From Planctomycetota bacterium (GTDB lineage: Bacteria > Planctomycetota > UBA1135 > UBA2386): 64,000 nt of DNA. Where the stretch lies: the NCBI GenBank assembly GCA_016713175.1, contig JADJPQ010000002.1, positions 496,001 through 560,000 of the forward strand, read 5' to 3'. Below are positions 45,173 through 54,399 of the stretch, in pieces (the stretch's first letter is position 1; the number at the start of each line of letters is the position of its first letter). A program made the position numbers and the translations under genes. The notes beneath the pieces were generated by a model, which was given only the letters and a program-made list of their open reading frames with translations, was not told the DNA's origin and ran no database searches.

Positions 45173-46424
45173 TCTCGCCATCCGGCGCCGCCGCCGTCGC
45201 CGAGCGCACCACCACCTGCATACCGGTCAGGAACGACAACGACCGATGCCCGGTGACCTGTTGGAACTCGTTCGCGACCCCGCGGTGCACGATCTTCGCC
45301 TCGCCGATCGCCTGACCATCGTCGAAGGTCCGCTGATACAGCGTCGCGAACTCCTCGGCGATCTTCGACCAGAACACGATGACCTGATTGCCGGGCCCGT
45401 GCGAAATCGTGAAGTGCGCGTAGTTGTAGTTGCCGCCCTGGATCGGCGGGTCGTCGCCGACTTCGAGATGCTGCCAGACCGTCGTCGCGCCGCGACGCGC
45501 GAACGCGATCATCAGCTTGCCCTGTCCCGGTCCATCCTGCCCGGTCGCGTACAGCACCCACACATTGCCGGTCCGATCGACGCACGTCAGGCTGCCGTTG
45601 CTGACCTGCTGCCCACCCGCCGGCGGCGCGGTGACCGGCACGTCGGTGTCCGTGGTGAAGCCGCCGGCGGCGAGGTCGAACGACCGGATCGCGATGATCG
45701 GATCCCAACCCTTGGTCCGATAGGTCACATGCGCCAGCGCACCGTCGACCTGCACTTCGCCCCAGATCCCGTACGAATCGACATTGACCTGTGCGATCGG
45801 TTCCCACGTCGTCGCGCCCGGCTTGCGCCAGATCAGCCCCGTCGACCAACCGCAGGTCCACGGCGCTTCGTTCTGCCGATGGTTGCCGATCGTCGCCACC
45901 AACGCGCCCGCGGCCGAACGGTCGAGGTCGTAGACGTTGTACTGCATCTCCTCGCCCTTGCCGGGCGCCAGCACCACCGGCGATCCGACGAACATTCCGG
46001 CCGTCGGATCGAATTCCTGGTAGCAGACGCCGGCCCAGGGCTGGTCGTCCGTGCCGGTCCAGCACAGGTGCAGGCGCTTGCCGCGATCGGCAGCAACCAC
46101 GACGCCGTCTCCCCCGGCGCGTGCCGGCACCGTCGCTGCCTGCCGCCAGTTCAGGCAGCCGTCATCGGTCCGCCACAGCTCCAGCTTGCGCTCCGGCGCC
46201 TGCTTGCGTTCGGCATCCGGCCAGCGATTGCGCGCAATCAGCACGAACAGGCTGCCGTCGGGCCCGGCGGCGAAGGATCGCTGATACGGCGGCATGCAAA
46301 CGACCGACTCGTTCGGTGAGGCCTTGGCGATCGTCGCCAAGCGACTGCTGCGGGCGGCGCGAACCGGCTCCTGGGCAACGGCGGCGGCGGCGAACGGCAA
46401 GGCGGCGAGCGACAGGATGCGCAT
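45123..46424 (-). CDS. Secreted BNR/propeller-like protein, 433 aa
   Basis: The signal peptide MRILSLAALPFAAAAVAQEP fixes the start at 46424. The mature protein has propeller-like blades, e.g. SFAAGPDGSLFVLIARNRWP, KLELWRTDDGCLNWRQAATV (Asp-box-like), VDGALAHVTYRTKGWDP and GNVWVLYATGQDGPGQG. It looks like a BNR/exo-alpha-sialidase-type repeat protein without recognised catalytic residues. Its last 50 bp overlap the end of the convergent epimerase gene. Confidence 0.75.
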   Translation of the reverse strand: MRILSLAALPFAAAAVAQEPVRAARSSRLATIAKASPNESVVCMPPYQRSFAAGPDGSLFVLIARNRWPDAERKQAPERKLELWRTDDGCLNWRQAATVPARAGGDGVVVAADRGKRLHLCWTGTDDQPWAGVCYQEFDPTAGMFVGSPVVLAPGKGEEMQYNVYDLDRSAAGALVATIGNHRQNEAPWTCGWSTGLIWRKPGATTWEPIAQVNVDSYGIWGEVQVDGALAHVTYRTKGWDPIIAIRSFDLAAGGFTTDTDVPVTAPPAGGQQVSNGSLTCVDRTGNVWVLYATGQDGPGQGKLMIAFARRGATTVWQHLEVGDDPPIQGGNYNYAHFTISHGPGNQVIVFWSKIAEEFATLYQRTFDDGQAIGEAKIVHRGVANEFQQVTGHRSLSFLTGMQVVVRSATAAAPDGEIKVFGMLPAKTVWVGP

Positions 46425-46492
46425 GCGGGTTGGCGCGACAACGGGCCGGTCGGGGCGGAGTTCCATGCAGATGCGAAAGGCGCAACGTTCCG

Positions 46493-47512
46493 TCAAGTTC
46501 CTGGCGACAATCTGGGGGCGTCGGGCCGCACGGCATCGTCGATCGTCAACGGTTGCCGGCCGAGGAACGGCTGCGCCCGCACCGAGCAGACCTCGACGTC
46601 GCACCGTTCGCAGTAGGCGCGATGGCATGGGTCGGTGTGGAACGTGATCTCGCCTTCCAGCGCGACCTGCCGCAGCACGCGCGCCGCCAGGCCGTCGGCC
46701 AGATCGTGCGCCCGCTCGACGCTCCAGAACTCGGGCACGACCAGGTGCGCGCTGACGTGATGAAAACGCCCGGCGCGGATCGCGCGCAGATGATGCACCG
46801 AGATCACGCCGTTGCCGACCTGATTGCCCAGCATCTCGACGATCCGCCCGACGACCTCCGGATCCTCTTCGTCGAGCAGTCCGCCGGCCGCATGCCGGAC
46901 GAGCCGCGCACCGGTGATCAGCAGCCAGACCGCCATCACCGCGGCCACGGCCGGATCGATCCACGGCAGCCCGGTCAGCTTGACCAGCAGCAACCCGATC
47001 AACACGCCAGCCGACGTCCACGAGTCGGCCAGCACGTGCCGGCCATCGGCGATCAGCGTCAGGCTGCGATAGCGGCGCCCGGCCCGCAGCAGGAACGTGC
47101 CGAGCGCCGCGTTGATCACGCCGGCCACGAACACGACCAGCAGGCCGAAATCCAGTTCGCGGACCGTGCTGCCCTGCACGAAACCCTGCAGCGACTCCCA
47201 CAGGATCGCCAGCGCTGCGAACGCGATCAGCCCGCCCTCGAAAGCCGCGGCAAAGAATTCGATCTTGCCATGCCCGAACGGATGGTTGCGGTCGGCGGGC
47301 AGGCCGGCGAACACGATGCCGCCGATCGCGAACGCCGCCGCGACGACGTTGACGATCGACTCGAGCGCATCCGACAACACCGCCTTGGAGCCGGTGACCT
47401 CGAACGCCCAGAACTTGATCGCCAGCACCGCGGTGGCGACGACCAGGGACAGCAGCGCCGCGCGCCATCGCAGCCGCGCATCGGCGTCGTCGGGTGCGGG
47501 CGCCGTCAGCAT
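46493..47512 (-). CDS. Cation diffusion facilitator (CDF) metal transporter
   Basis: This 339-residue membrane protein has a CDF core of six spans, including SKAVLSDALESIVNVVAAAF, NHPFGHGKIEFFAAAFEGG and the metal site in TLIADGRHVLADSWTSAG. The paired H/D and D/D residues are of the kind that coordinate Zn(II), Fe(II) or Mn(II). The cytoplasmic C-terminal domain ends in an unusual Cys-rich stretch (PCHRAYCERCDVEVC). The start overlaps the stop of the upstream zinc carboxypeptidase gene (TGATG), so the two are probably translationally coupled. It exports divalent metal, most likely zinc. Confidence 0.92.
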   Translation of the reverse strand: MLTAPAPDDADARLRWRAALLSLVVATAVLAIKFWAFEVTGSKAVLSDALESIVNVVAAAFAIGGIVFAGLPADRNHPFGHGKIEFFAAAFEGGLIAFAALAILWESLQGFVQGSTVRELDFGLLVVFVAGVINAALGTFLLRAGRRYRSLTLIADGRHVLADSWTSAGVLIGLLLVKLTGLPWIDPAVAAVMAVWLLITGARLVRHAAGGLLDEEDPEVVGRIVEMLGNQVGNGVISVHHLRAIRAGRFHHVSAHLVVPEFWSVERAHDLADGLAARVLRQVALEGEITFHTDPCHRAYCERCDVEVCSVRAQPFLGRQPLTIDDAVRPDAPRLSPGT

Positions 47513-50337
47513 CAGCGCCCCGCCGTCAGCAGCACCGCGTTCAGGAACAGCAGATTGAGGCCATCGGCGAAGCCGCGCACGTTGGGATCCTCGGCAAAGG
47601 CGACGACGTGGCCCTTGCCATGCGGCTGGTGCACCAGCCACGCCTTCTGCGCCAGCTGCTTCTTCGCCGCTTCCCAGGTGAATCCGGCGAGCACCAGCTT
47701 GTCGACGGTCTCGTAGACGCCGACGTTGCTGCCCTTGTCGAGCTTGATCGGCGTCCAGATGTCGCTCGATTCGCTGACGACGTTGGCGAAGCCGGCATAG
47801 CCGAACGCCAGCCAGTGCTCCGGATCCAGCCGCACGCGCAGGATCGCACCCGGCGTCCGCGGCGGCGGTTCCTTGTCCGGCAACACCGCCCGATCGTACT
47901 GGAACTCGTCTTCGTGGTCGTGATCGTGGGCCTCGGGTCTGGCCCGCGGCGCGGGGTCCTGCAGAGCACCGGGCGTCACCGCCAGCGGCTCACTGGCTGC
48001 GGCCTTGGCGTCGCCCGCACTCGCGTCCGGCTTCCTGGCGTCGGGATTGGTGGGCCGTTCGCCGCCTTCCGCGCCTTCGTCCTTGCCCTTCTTGTCCTTC
48101 GGCTTCTGCCGATCCTCCGCCTGCGTCGCCAGCAACCCGACGCCATCGTCGGTCAACCACCGCGTCGCGCCACCGAGCGTCACCAGCACACCACCGCGCT
48201 CGACCCATTGCTTGATCTTCGCCGCGCCGCTCTTGCCGATCACCGCGCCGAAGCCGCCGCCATCCGGCAACACCAGCACGGTGTAGCGATCGAGATCGAC
48301 CTGGGCGAGCTGGTGCGTCCGCACCGGCGTCACCGGCACGCCGTAGCGCTGCTCGAGCAGGTAGCGCGCCCAACCGGTCGAATTGGCGCCGGCCGGCCGA
48401 TCCCAGGCGATCGCCACCTCGGGTCGCCGCAGCATGTGCGTGTTGTTGCTGCCGAAGTGGATACCCTCGTCGACCCACGAACTGTCGGTTGGCAGCACCT
48501 CGACACCGTGCACCAGTGCGGCTCTGGCGATCGTGGCCGGCAGTTCCGCCGGATGGCCCGCCGCCTTGACGACGAACGAACCGGCCGGAAAGTCGCGACC
48601 ACCGATCTTGAACGGCTTGTCCATGCAGCGCGCCTTGATGCCGGCGCCCAGCAGTTCGGCCAGCAGCGCCGCGGCGCCGTTCTTGCCCCAGGCCACGACC
48701 CAACCGACCTGCGGCGACTTCGGCTCGAGCGCGGCAACCGTCGGCGCGGCCTCGCCCGCGCGCAGCAGGCGCAACTCGCCGACCGACGGTGCCGGCGCGA
48801 TCCAGGTCTCGACATCGAACAGCAGCGGCAGCGACCAGCCGGTCAGATCGTAGAACTCCAGATCCTGGCGCTTGTGTTCCTTCTTCTGTTGCTCGGCCAG
48901 GAACGCCGGGTCCATGTCGAAATGCCGATGCAGCAGCACCGTCGCCAGACGTTTCTGCGGCTGCGACAGCGCCACCACATAGGTGCCGGCCGGGAACGTC
49001 GGCGCCACGGCGTCACCGCCGAGGTACGGCCGGGCGGTGCCGTTCTGCAGCGCTCCCTGCGCGCGGTGCACTTCGATGCCCTGCGCCAACAGCAGGTTCA
49101 TCAGCCGCGCCAGCCGCGTACGGTCACCGCGGTCGGGGAACACGTACTCGCGCACCGGACCGTTGCGACCCTCGTCGATCGCCGTTCGCCGATAGTCGAA
49201 GAACGCCTGCAGCGCTTCGCGGCGGCCCTTGCTGATGGTGTCGAGCGTGCCGAGCGACGCGACCAGGTGGTTGCGCACACACTCGTGGTAGCTCAACAGG
49301 CTGTCGTCGCGGCGCCGGTAGAGCAACCCGCGCGAACTGCCCTGTTCGAAGGTCATGCCGATGCAGCCCTGGAACGTCGGCCAGCCCTCGCCGTAACCGG
49401 GATAGAACGAGTCGAACTCCTCGCGGGTGAAGTAGTCGATGCCGAAGCGGTCGAACCACGCGGCGTTGTTGCGGCCATACAGCATCAGCCAGTCGCGCTG
49501 CGACTGGGTGATCTCGGGATTGAGCGGCTGCGCCGGCGGCGCGAAGTAGTAGGTCGAGTTGCCGCCCATCTCGTGCAGGTCGACGTAGCACAGCGGCCAC
49601 CACTGCAGGAACGCGCGCACGCGCGCCTGCGTCTCCGGCTGACTCATCGCGAACCAGTCGCGGTTCATGTCGAACAGGTAGTGGTTCGGTCGGCCGCCGG
49701 GCCACGGCTGCGTGTGTTCGGCCGAGTCCGGATCCGGCATCGCCCAGCGCCCGCGGGCGGCCCGCGTGCCATGCGCGAACCGATCGCGCCCATCGGGGTT
49801 CTGCAGCGGATCGACGATCACCACGCACTGATCGAGCACGCGATCGACGGTGGCGTCACCGCGCGCGGCGACCAGATGGTGCAGCAGCGCCAGCGCCGCA
49901 TCGCTGCCCGACGGCTCATCGCCGTGCACGCAGTAGGCCAGCCACGCGACCGCCGGCAGGTCGGCGATCAGCCGTTCGGCGTCGGCCGCGGCGAGCACGC
50001 GCGGATCGGCCAGCCGTGCCATGCCCTGCTGGATCGTTTCCAGGCGCGCCATGTTGGTGGCGTTGGCGACGACCGCGTACCACAACCGGCGCCCCTGCCA
50101 CGACCGGCCGTACTCGAACAACCGGACCTTCGGCGAAGCCGCGGCCAGCGCGCGCAGGTAGCTCTCGACCTCCGCATGCAGCGAGATCTCGGCACCCGGC
50201 TCGTAGCCGAGCACCTGCGCCGGCGTCGGCACCGCAGCGTCATGGACGGCGCCGGGCAGCAGCGGCCCGGATGGAACGGTCGGCTGTTGCGCCGCCAGGG
50301 CGGCGCAGAGCAGCGTCAGCACGGGACAGGATCGCAT
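47512..50337 (-). CDS. Secreted M14 family zinc carboxypeptidase, 941 aa
   Basis: The signal peptide ends LLCAALAAQQ. The M14 domain spans roughly residues 50-400, with zinc ligands in CVHGDEPSGS (HxxE, about residue 139), the NPDGRDRF substrate motif (about 180) and the third-ligand region YVDLHEMGGNSTYYF (about 257). A later DUF/GATase-like half includes LVLPDGGGFGAVIGKSGAA and GGVLVTLGGATRWL. Between them and the C-terminus there is a disordered linker with a His/Asp/Glu cluster (AHDHDHEDEFQ). Such peptidases trim C-termini of peptides in the periplasm or medium. It is co-transcribed with the CDF transporter. Confidence 0.9.
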   Translation of the reverse strand: MRSCPVLTLLCAALAAQQPTVPSGPLLPGAVHDAAVPTPAQVLGYEPGAEISLHAEVESYLRALAAASPKVRLFEYGRSWQGRRLWYAVVANATNMARLETIQQGMARLADPRVLAAADAERLIADLPAVAWLAYCVHGDEPSGSDAALALLHHLVAARGDATVDRVLDQCVVIVDPLQNPDGRDRFAHGTRAARGRWAMPDPDSAEHTQPWPGGRPNHYLFDMNRDWFAMSQPETQARVRAFLQWWPLCYVDLHEMGGNSTYYFAPPAQPLNPEITQSQRDWLMLYGRNNAAWFDRFGIDYFTREEFDSFYPGYGEGWPTFQGCIGMTFEQGSSRGLLYRRRDDSLLSYHECVRNHLVASLGTLDTISKGRREALQAFFDYRRTAIDEGRNGPVREYVFPDRGDRTRLARLMNLLLAQGIEVHRAQGALQNGTARPYLGGDAVAPTFPAGTYVVALSQPQKRLATVLLHRHFDMDPAFLAEQQKKEHKRQDLEFYDLTGWSLPLLFDVETWIAPAPSVGELRLLRAGEAAPTVAALEPKSPQVGWVVAWGKNGAAALLAELLGAGIKARCMDKPFKIGGRDFPAGSFVVKAAGHPAELPATIARAALVHGVEVLPTDSSWVDEGIHFGSNNTHMLRRPEVAIAWDRPAGANSTGWARYLLEQRYGVPVTPVRTHQLAQVDLDRYTVLVLPDGGGFGAVIGKSGAAKIKQWVERGGVLVTLGGATRWLTDDGVGLLATQAEDRQKPKDKKGKDEGAEGGERPTNPDARKPDASAGDAKAAASEPLAVTPGALQDPAPRARPEAHDHDHEDEFQYDRAVLPDKEPPPRTPGAILRVRLDPEHWLAFGYAGFANVVSESSDIWTPIKLDKGSNVGVYETVDKLVLAGFTWEAAKKQLAQKAWLVHQPHGKGHVVAFAEDPNVRGFADGLNLLFLNAVLLTAGR

Positions 50338-50384
50338 GGCTCGCGGCGCACTCTAGCAGGGCGGCACGCCGCGAGCAGCGTCCG

Positions 50385-52382
50385 TCACTGACCGATCAGA
50401 CCGGTGGCGGCATCCGACAGCACGCCGCCGAGCGCATTGGCCAGCACGTCCAACGCCAGCGCCTGGGTGTGGAACTGCACGCACAACAGACTCGGCGTGT
50501 TCGGAACGCCGAGACCGAACGTCGCGGTGTTGGCCGTACCGACCAGCAACGACGTCGCATCGGGGCTGACCCGACCGGCGCATCCGGGCGCGCCGAACAC
50601 CGACAGATCGAGCGGCAACGGCCCGAACGCCGAGTTCGTGTTGCTGAAGCCGAGCAGGAAGAAGGCGACATCCTGCGGCAGGCGGTCGATCTGAACCGAC
50701 ATGGCCTGGCCGATCTTCGGCAGCGCCGAAGCGGTGTTGCGCGGGATGCCGAGCGCCCCGGCGCAGCCCGGTCCGAAGTAGCCGTAGCCGGCCTCCGGCA
50801 CCAGGTTGCAGGTCGTGTACCACAGCGCGACGTTGGCGATGCGCGGCTGGAACAGCGTGCCGGTGCCGAGCACCGGTTCGGCCTGCGTGCCGCCGGCGGT
50901 CAGCGTCAGATCAGCGTTGCTGAACGTCTGGCTGCCGCCGACGTTGATGTAGTACGGCGACGCGCCGAGGTGTTCGACACAGATGCCGAACGTGCCGGTC
51001 GGCAGGAAGATCGGTGGGTTGAACGCCACGAATGTCCTCTGGCCGAGCGCCCGCGATGTCGTCGAGCCGCTGCCGGCCAGCCGCCAGACCGCCGCATTCG
51101 CGTGATTGCCGACCCAGGTGCCGGGCGTGGTGTGCACCCGCACGGTCAATGGACCACCGCTCGGCACGCTGCTGTGCACATGCATGCCGCAGATCGAAAT
51201 CCCCGGCGTCGCGGTGACGCCGACATCGAACAGGTTGGCGCCGCCGGTGTTGCCGGCGACAGTGAACGTTGCGCCGTCGAAGCGCGTGGTCAGGCTCTGC
51301 GCCACCGCGATCCGCTGGTTCAGCGTGGCCGCTGGCTGGCACGCGCGATTGACCGTCAACGTCACCTGCACTTCGCCACAGCCGGCCGGATAGGTCCAGA
51401 CCGGATTGGGCTGGGTCGAGTCGGTGTTGCCATCGCCGTCGAGGTCCCAGGCCCACGACGTCGGGGTCGGCGACGACGTGTCGGTGAACTGCAGCGTGTT
51501 GGCGGCCAGCAACGACGTCGTGAACGACGGCACGACGACGTCGGTCTGGATGAAGTTGTTCTTGGTGACGGTGATCGGACCGAGCTGATCGACCGCCGTC
51601 AGCGTGACGTTGTAGTTGCCGCAGGTCGTGTAGGTGAACGTGGGATTCTGCGCATTGCTGTCGGTGTTGCCATCGCCATCGAGATCCCACGCATACGCGA
51701 CGATCGGGCCGTTGCCGGTGCCGACCCGCGGCGTGAACTGGACCACCAGCGGCGAGGCGCCTCGGGTCGGCGTCGCCGAGAAGTCGGCGAACGCGGCGCC
51801 GACCGTGTAGTGCATCGCGATGTTCGGATGCCGCGGCGTGTTGCCGGCGGCCGTGCCGCCGAACGGATCGGTGGTCAGTGACGTTCGCACGCGCGCCGTC
51901 GTCATGTCGAGCGTGACGTCGGCGTTGCCATAGGTCTGCGGCAACGGCGGCACCGGCGTGTTCGGATTGGTGTAGACCGGATTGAACGCCACGTGGTGCA
52001 GTGCCACGCCGTAGGTGCCCGGGGCCAGCCAGAACGGCGACGACAGCGGGACCGAACGCCGGCCGGCGAGGAAGGTCACGGCGTCGCTGCTGACCTGCGT
52101 CCACGCCGCCGCGTTCTGCTGGTTGTTGAAGTGCGTGCCGCCGACACCGGTGATCCACACCGAGAACGTGCCGCTGGTGCCGGCGGTGGTGTTGACGTTG
52201 ACGTCGAACTGGGTGACGACCAGGCCGGCCGGATTGACGACGTTGACGTCGAAGTACTGGGTTGCTGCAGCCGGTCCCGGATTGGTGATCACGAGACCGC
52301 CGACGAACGTACTGGTGATGGGCGATTGCGCTGGCAGAGCCAGTGCGGTCGCGAACGTGGCGAAGAGGACGGTTGGCTTCAT
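50385..52382 (-). CDS. Secreted protein with two PKD domains and duplicated jelly-roll-like domains
   Basis: This 665-residue protein has a signal peptide ending TALALPAQS. The N-terminal half (about residues 25-200) and a later half (about 365-530) share a pattern: YFDVxV..., a GTFSVWITG-type or PLTVRVHTTPG-type strand, FNPxxxxPxGTxGxxxxH and a final NIAMHYT / NVALWYTT. These look like copies of one beta-sandwich. Between them lie two PKD repeats (AYAWDLDGDGNTDSNAQNPT and SWAWDLDGDGNTDSTQPNPV, with a Ca-binding DxDGDGxxD loop). The last ~130 residues form the shared C-terminal module (YFGPGCAGALGIPR...). It is probably a surface or adhesive protein. Confidence 0.82.
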   Translation of the reverse strand: MKPTVLFATFATALALPAQSPITSTFVGGLVITNPGPAAATQYFDVNVVNPAGLVVTQFDVNVNTTAGTSGTFSVWITGVGGTHFNNQQNAAAWTQVSSDAVTFLAGRRSVPLSSPFWLAPGTYGVALHHVAFNPVYTNPNTPVPPLPQTYGNADVTLDMTTARVRTSLTTDPFGGTAAGNTPRHPNIAMHYTVGAAFADFSATPTRGASPLVVQFTPRVGTGNGPIVAYAWDLDGDGNTDSNAQNPTFTYTTCGNYNVTLTAVDQLGPITVTKNNFIQTDVVVPSFTTSLLAANTLQFTDTSSPTPTSWAWDLDGDGNTDSTQPNPVWTYPAGCGEVQVTLTVNRACQPAATLNQRIAVAQSLTTRFDGATFTVAGNTGGANLFDVGVTATPGISICGMHVHSSVPSGGPLTVRVHTTPGTWVGNHANAAVWRLAGSGSTTSRALGQRTFVAFNPPIFLPTGTFGICVEHLGASPYYINVGGSQTFSNADLTLTAGGTQAEPVLGTGTLFQPRIANVALWYTTCNLVPEAGYGYFGPGCAGALGIPRNTASALPKIGQAMSVQIDRLPQDVAFFLLGFSNTNSAFGPLPLDLSVFGAPGCAGRVSPDATSLLVGTANTATFGLGVPNTPSLLCVQFHTQALALDVLANALGGVLSDAATGLIGQ

Positions 52383-52499
52383 GGTGTGCGGAGTCGGCCC
52401 TTTGGCCGATGCCGCCAGCGTGCCCGCCGGGCTGCGATCACGCCAGCCGCCAGTCGACCCGGGTGGAAACGAGCGGTTGACCAGACGGCCGCAGCAGAA

Positions 52500-53885
52500 C
52501 TACGGCACGACTTCCAACCGCAACACGTCGGACGTGACCACGCCGAGCGCGTTGTTGGCCGGATGGAGTTCCGCGCCCTGGTAGAACAGGTGCATGCCGA
52601 CCAGGGCGCTCGCGTTCGGGACCACCAGGGTCCTGTTCGTCGCGGCGGCAAACAGCCCCTCGGTCACATCCCACGACGAGCGCACGAAGCAGCCGGGAGC
52701 GCCCAGTGGGCCGAGGTCGAAGGGCAACGCGCGGCCGCCCGCAACCTGATCGCTGAACCCGACGCCGAGCAGGAACGGCATGCCGCTGCCGGTCCGACAA
52801 CCGATGCCGACCGTGGCTCCGAGTTGTGGGATCCCATCGCGCAGCATGCGCAGCGGCATCCCCAGGTGGTCGACGCAGCCCTGCCCGAGCGAGCGCCACG
52901 GATTGTGCAGTGGCATCGTGCTGTCGTCCGGCACGCCCGTGAACGACCCACCAGTCAGCTCGCACAACGCCCGGAAGAAGGCGTCGTTGCCGACCGTGAG
53001 GGCGAACATGCCGAAGTAATAGGCGTCGAGACCGACGTTGGCGGCGATCAGGTCGCAGACGGCGCGTTGCCAGGACAGCGGGTCGAACGGTCCGAGCGGC
53101 CCCTGGAACAACGCCTGGGCGCAACTGTCGCCACCCGACGACGACGGCCCGAACTGCCGACAGGTATGCGGCCCGAGCACGTGCGCCCCATCGTCGCTGT
53201 AGATCAGGAGCGTGCGGTCCGCGGGCACGGTACCAGGACTGAACGCCACCAGGTCGGTGACGGCCAGCGTGATCGCCTCGGCAAGCGGCTTGGCCCCACT
53301 CGGTGCCGGCAGCGCGAGGAGGGCCGCCTTGGCCGCCGCGGCAGCGGCGTAGGGCCCCCCCACTCGCGACACGACACCGTCATGGCACTCGTACAGCAAC
53401 ACCTGCATGCCGGGCGTGGCGAACAGGAAATCGAGATCGGCGTCGGCGAAGGCCGCGGCGTCGGCGGCGCGCGTGCTGCCGCCGCCGCCGCTGCGGACCG
53501 CCAGCATCGAACCCGAACGATCCAGCACCAGCGCCGCACAAGCGCCGGTTGCCGCGGCGGTGACGCGAATGTGCGCCACGCGCACGACGTGCTGGGACGG
53601 ATTGAGCCCATCCCCGACCGTCAGCGACACCGTGTAGTCACCGTCCTGGAAGTAGACGAACGTCGGATGCTGCAGGGTCGAATCGACGATCGTGTCGCCA
53701 TTGAAGTCCCAGGCCCACATCACGATGCCGTTGGGGCTCGTGCTGAGATCACAGAACTGGACGAGCAATGGCGCGACGCCGAGGGTCGCGGAGACCACGA
53801 AGTCGGCGACCGTGTTGGCCGCGCCAACCGGTCGGTCGTCGCCTAACGCGCAGAGTGTGGTCAGGGTGGCGGCGAGGAGGATCAT
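52500..53885 (-). CDS. Secreted PKD-VWA protein
   Basis: This 461-residue protein starts at 53885 with a hydrophobic leader (MILLAATLTTLCALGDD). A PKD domain (VMWAWDFNGDTIVDSTLQHP) follows, then a VWA-type domain with MIDAS AALVLDRSGSMLAV (about residue 116). That domain includes TLLIYSDDGAHVLGPH. The C-terminal ~120 residues (LGMPLRMLRDGIPQLGATVG...) resemble the shared C-terminal module. The nearest genes are two other secreted proteins on the same strand, so they may form one unit. Confidence 0.8.
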   Translation of the reverse strand: MILLAATLTTLCALGDDRPVGAANTVADFVVSATLGVAPLLVQFCDLSTSPNGIVMWAWDFNGDTIVDSTLQHPTFVYFQDGDYTVSLTVGDGLNPSQHVVRVAHIRVTAAATGACAALVLDRSGSMLAVRSGGGGSTRAADAAAFADADLDFLFATPGMQVLLYECHDGVVSRVGGPYAAAAAAKAALLALPAPSGAKPLAEAITLAVTDLVAFSPGTVPADRTLLIYSDDGAHVLGPHTCRQFGPSSSGGDSCAQALFQGPLGPFDPLSWQRAVCDLIAANVGLDAYYFGMFALTVGNDAFFRALCELTGGSFTGVPDDSTMPLHNPWRSLGQGCVDHLGMPLRMLRDGIPQLGATVGIGCRTGSGMPFLLGVGFSDQVAGGRALPFDLGPLGAPGCFVRSSWDVTEGLFAAATNRTLVVPNASALVGMHLFYQGAELHPANNALGVVTSDVLRLEVVP

Positions 53886-53919
53886 GATTGCACCGGGTGC
53901 GGGTTGTTTGCGGTTGGAC

Positions 53920-54369
53920 TCAATCGACCAACGGCCTGGGTTCACCGGGAAGATACGCAGCCGCGAACGGCAGTCCGCGCGCATCCAGGAAGCTCGTGCT
54001 GCGCGCGCCATTGTCGTGCACGTACCATTGCAGGCCGTGACGATCGCGTTCGACGCCGACGATCGGCGCGAACGGCACACAGACGGTGAACGAGGGCGCC
54101 AGGGTCGCGCCGACGCCATTCAACGCCGGCCGGACCGAACCATCGGGGTAACGCAGTTCGGCCGCTGCCGTCGCCGCCGGCGCGGCGACCGCGCCGACCG
54201 GCGGCTGGACGGTGGCCGGCACCGGCGCACCGGCCACGGCCGTGGTCACCCGGTCCGCCGGCGGAGCCGGCAACGCGTCGTGCGCAGCAAGAGCAACCCA
54301 GGCCAAGACCAGACTCGAGGCCGCGGTCAGCGCGACCAGGATCGGACGCAGCGAGAAGATCGTGTTCAT
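53920..54369 (-). CDS. Small exported or membrane-anchored protein, 149 aa
   Basis: ATG 54369 has a GGAGAA ribosome site 5 nt upstream. An N-terminal hydrophobic segment (LVALTAASSLVLAWVALAA) is followed by an Ala/Pro/Val-rich linker and a small domain (AELRYPDGSVRPALNGVGAT... GLQWYVHDNGARSTSFLDAR). Its role is unknown. The hydrophobic part could be a signal peptide or an anchor. It sits 31 bp after the 404-residue secreted protein and 34 bp before the PKD-VWA gene. Confidence 0.65.
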   Translation of the reverse strand: MNTIFSLRPILVALTAASSLVLAWVALAAHDALPAPPADRVTTAVAGAPVPATVQPPVGAVAAPAATAAAELRYPDGSVRPALNGVGATLAPSFTVCVPFAPIVGVERDRHGLQWYVHDNGARSTSFLDARGLPFAAAYLPGEPRPLVD

Positions 54370-54399
54370 GACTGTTCTCCTATCGAGTCGGGACGAGGT

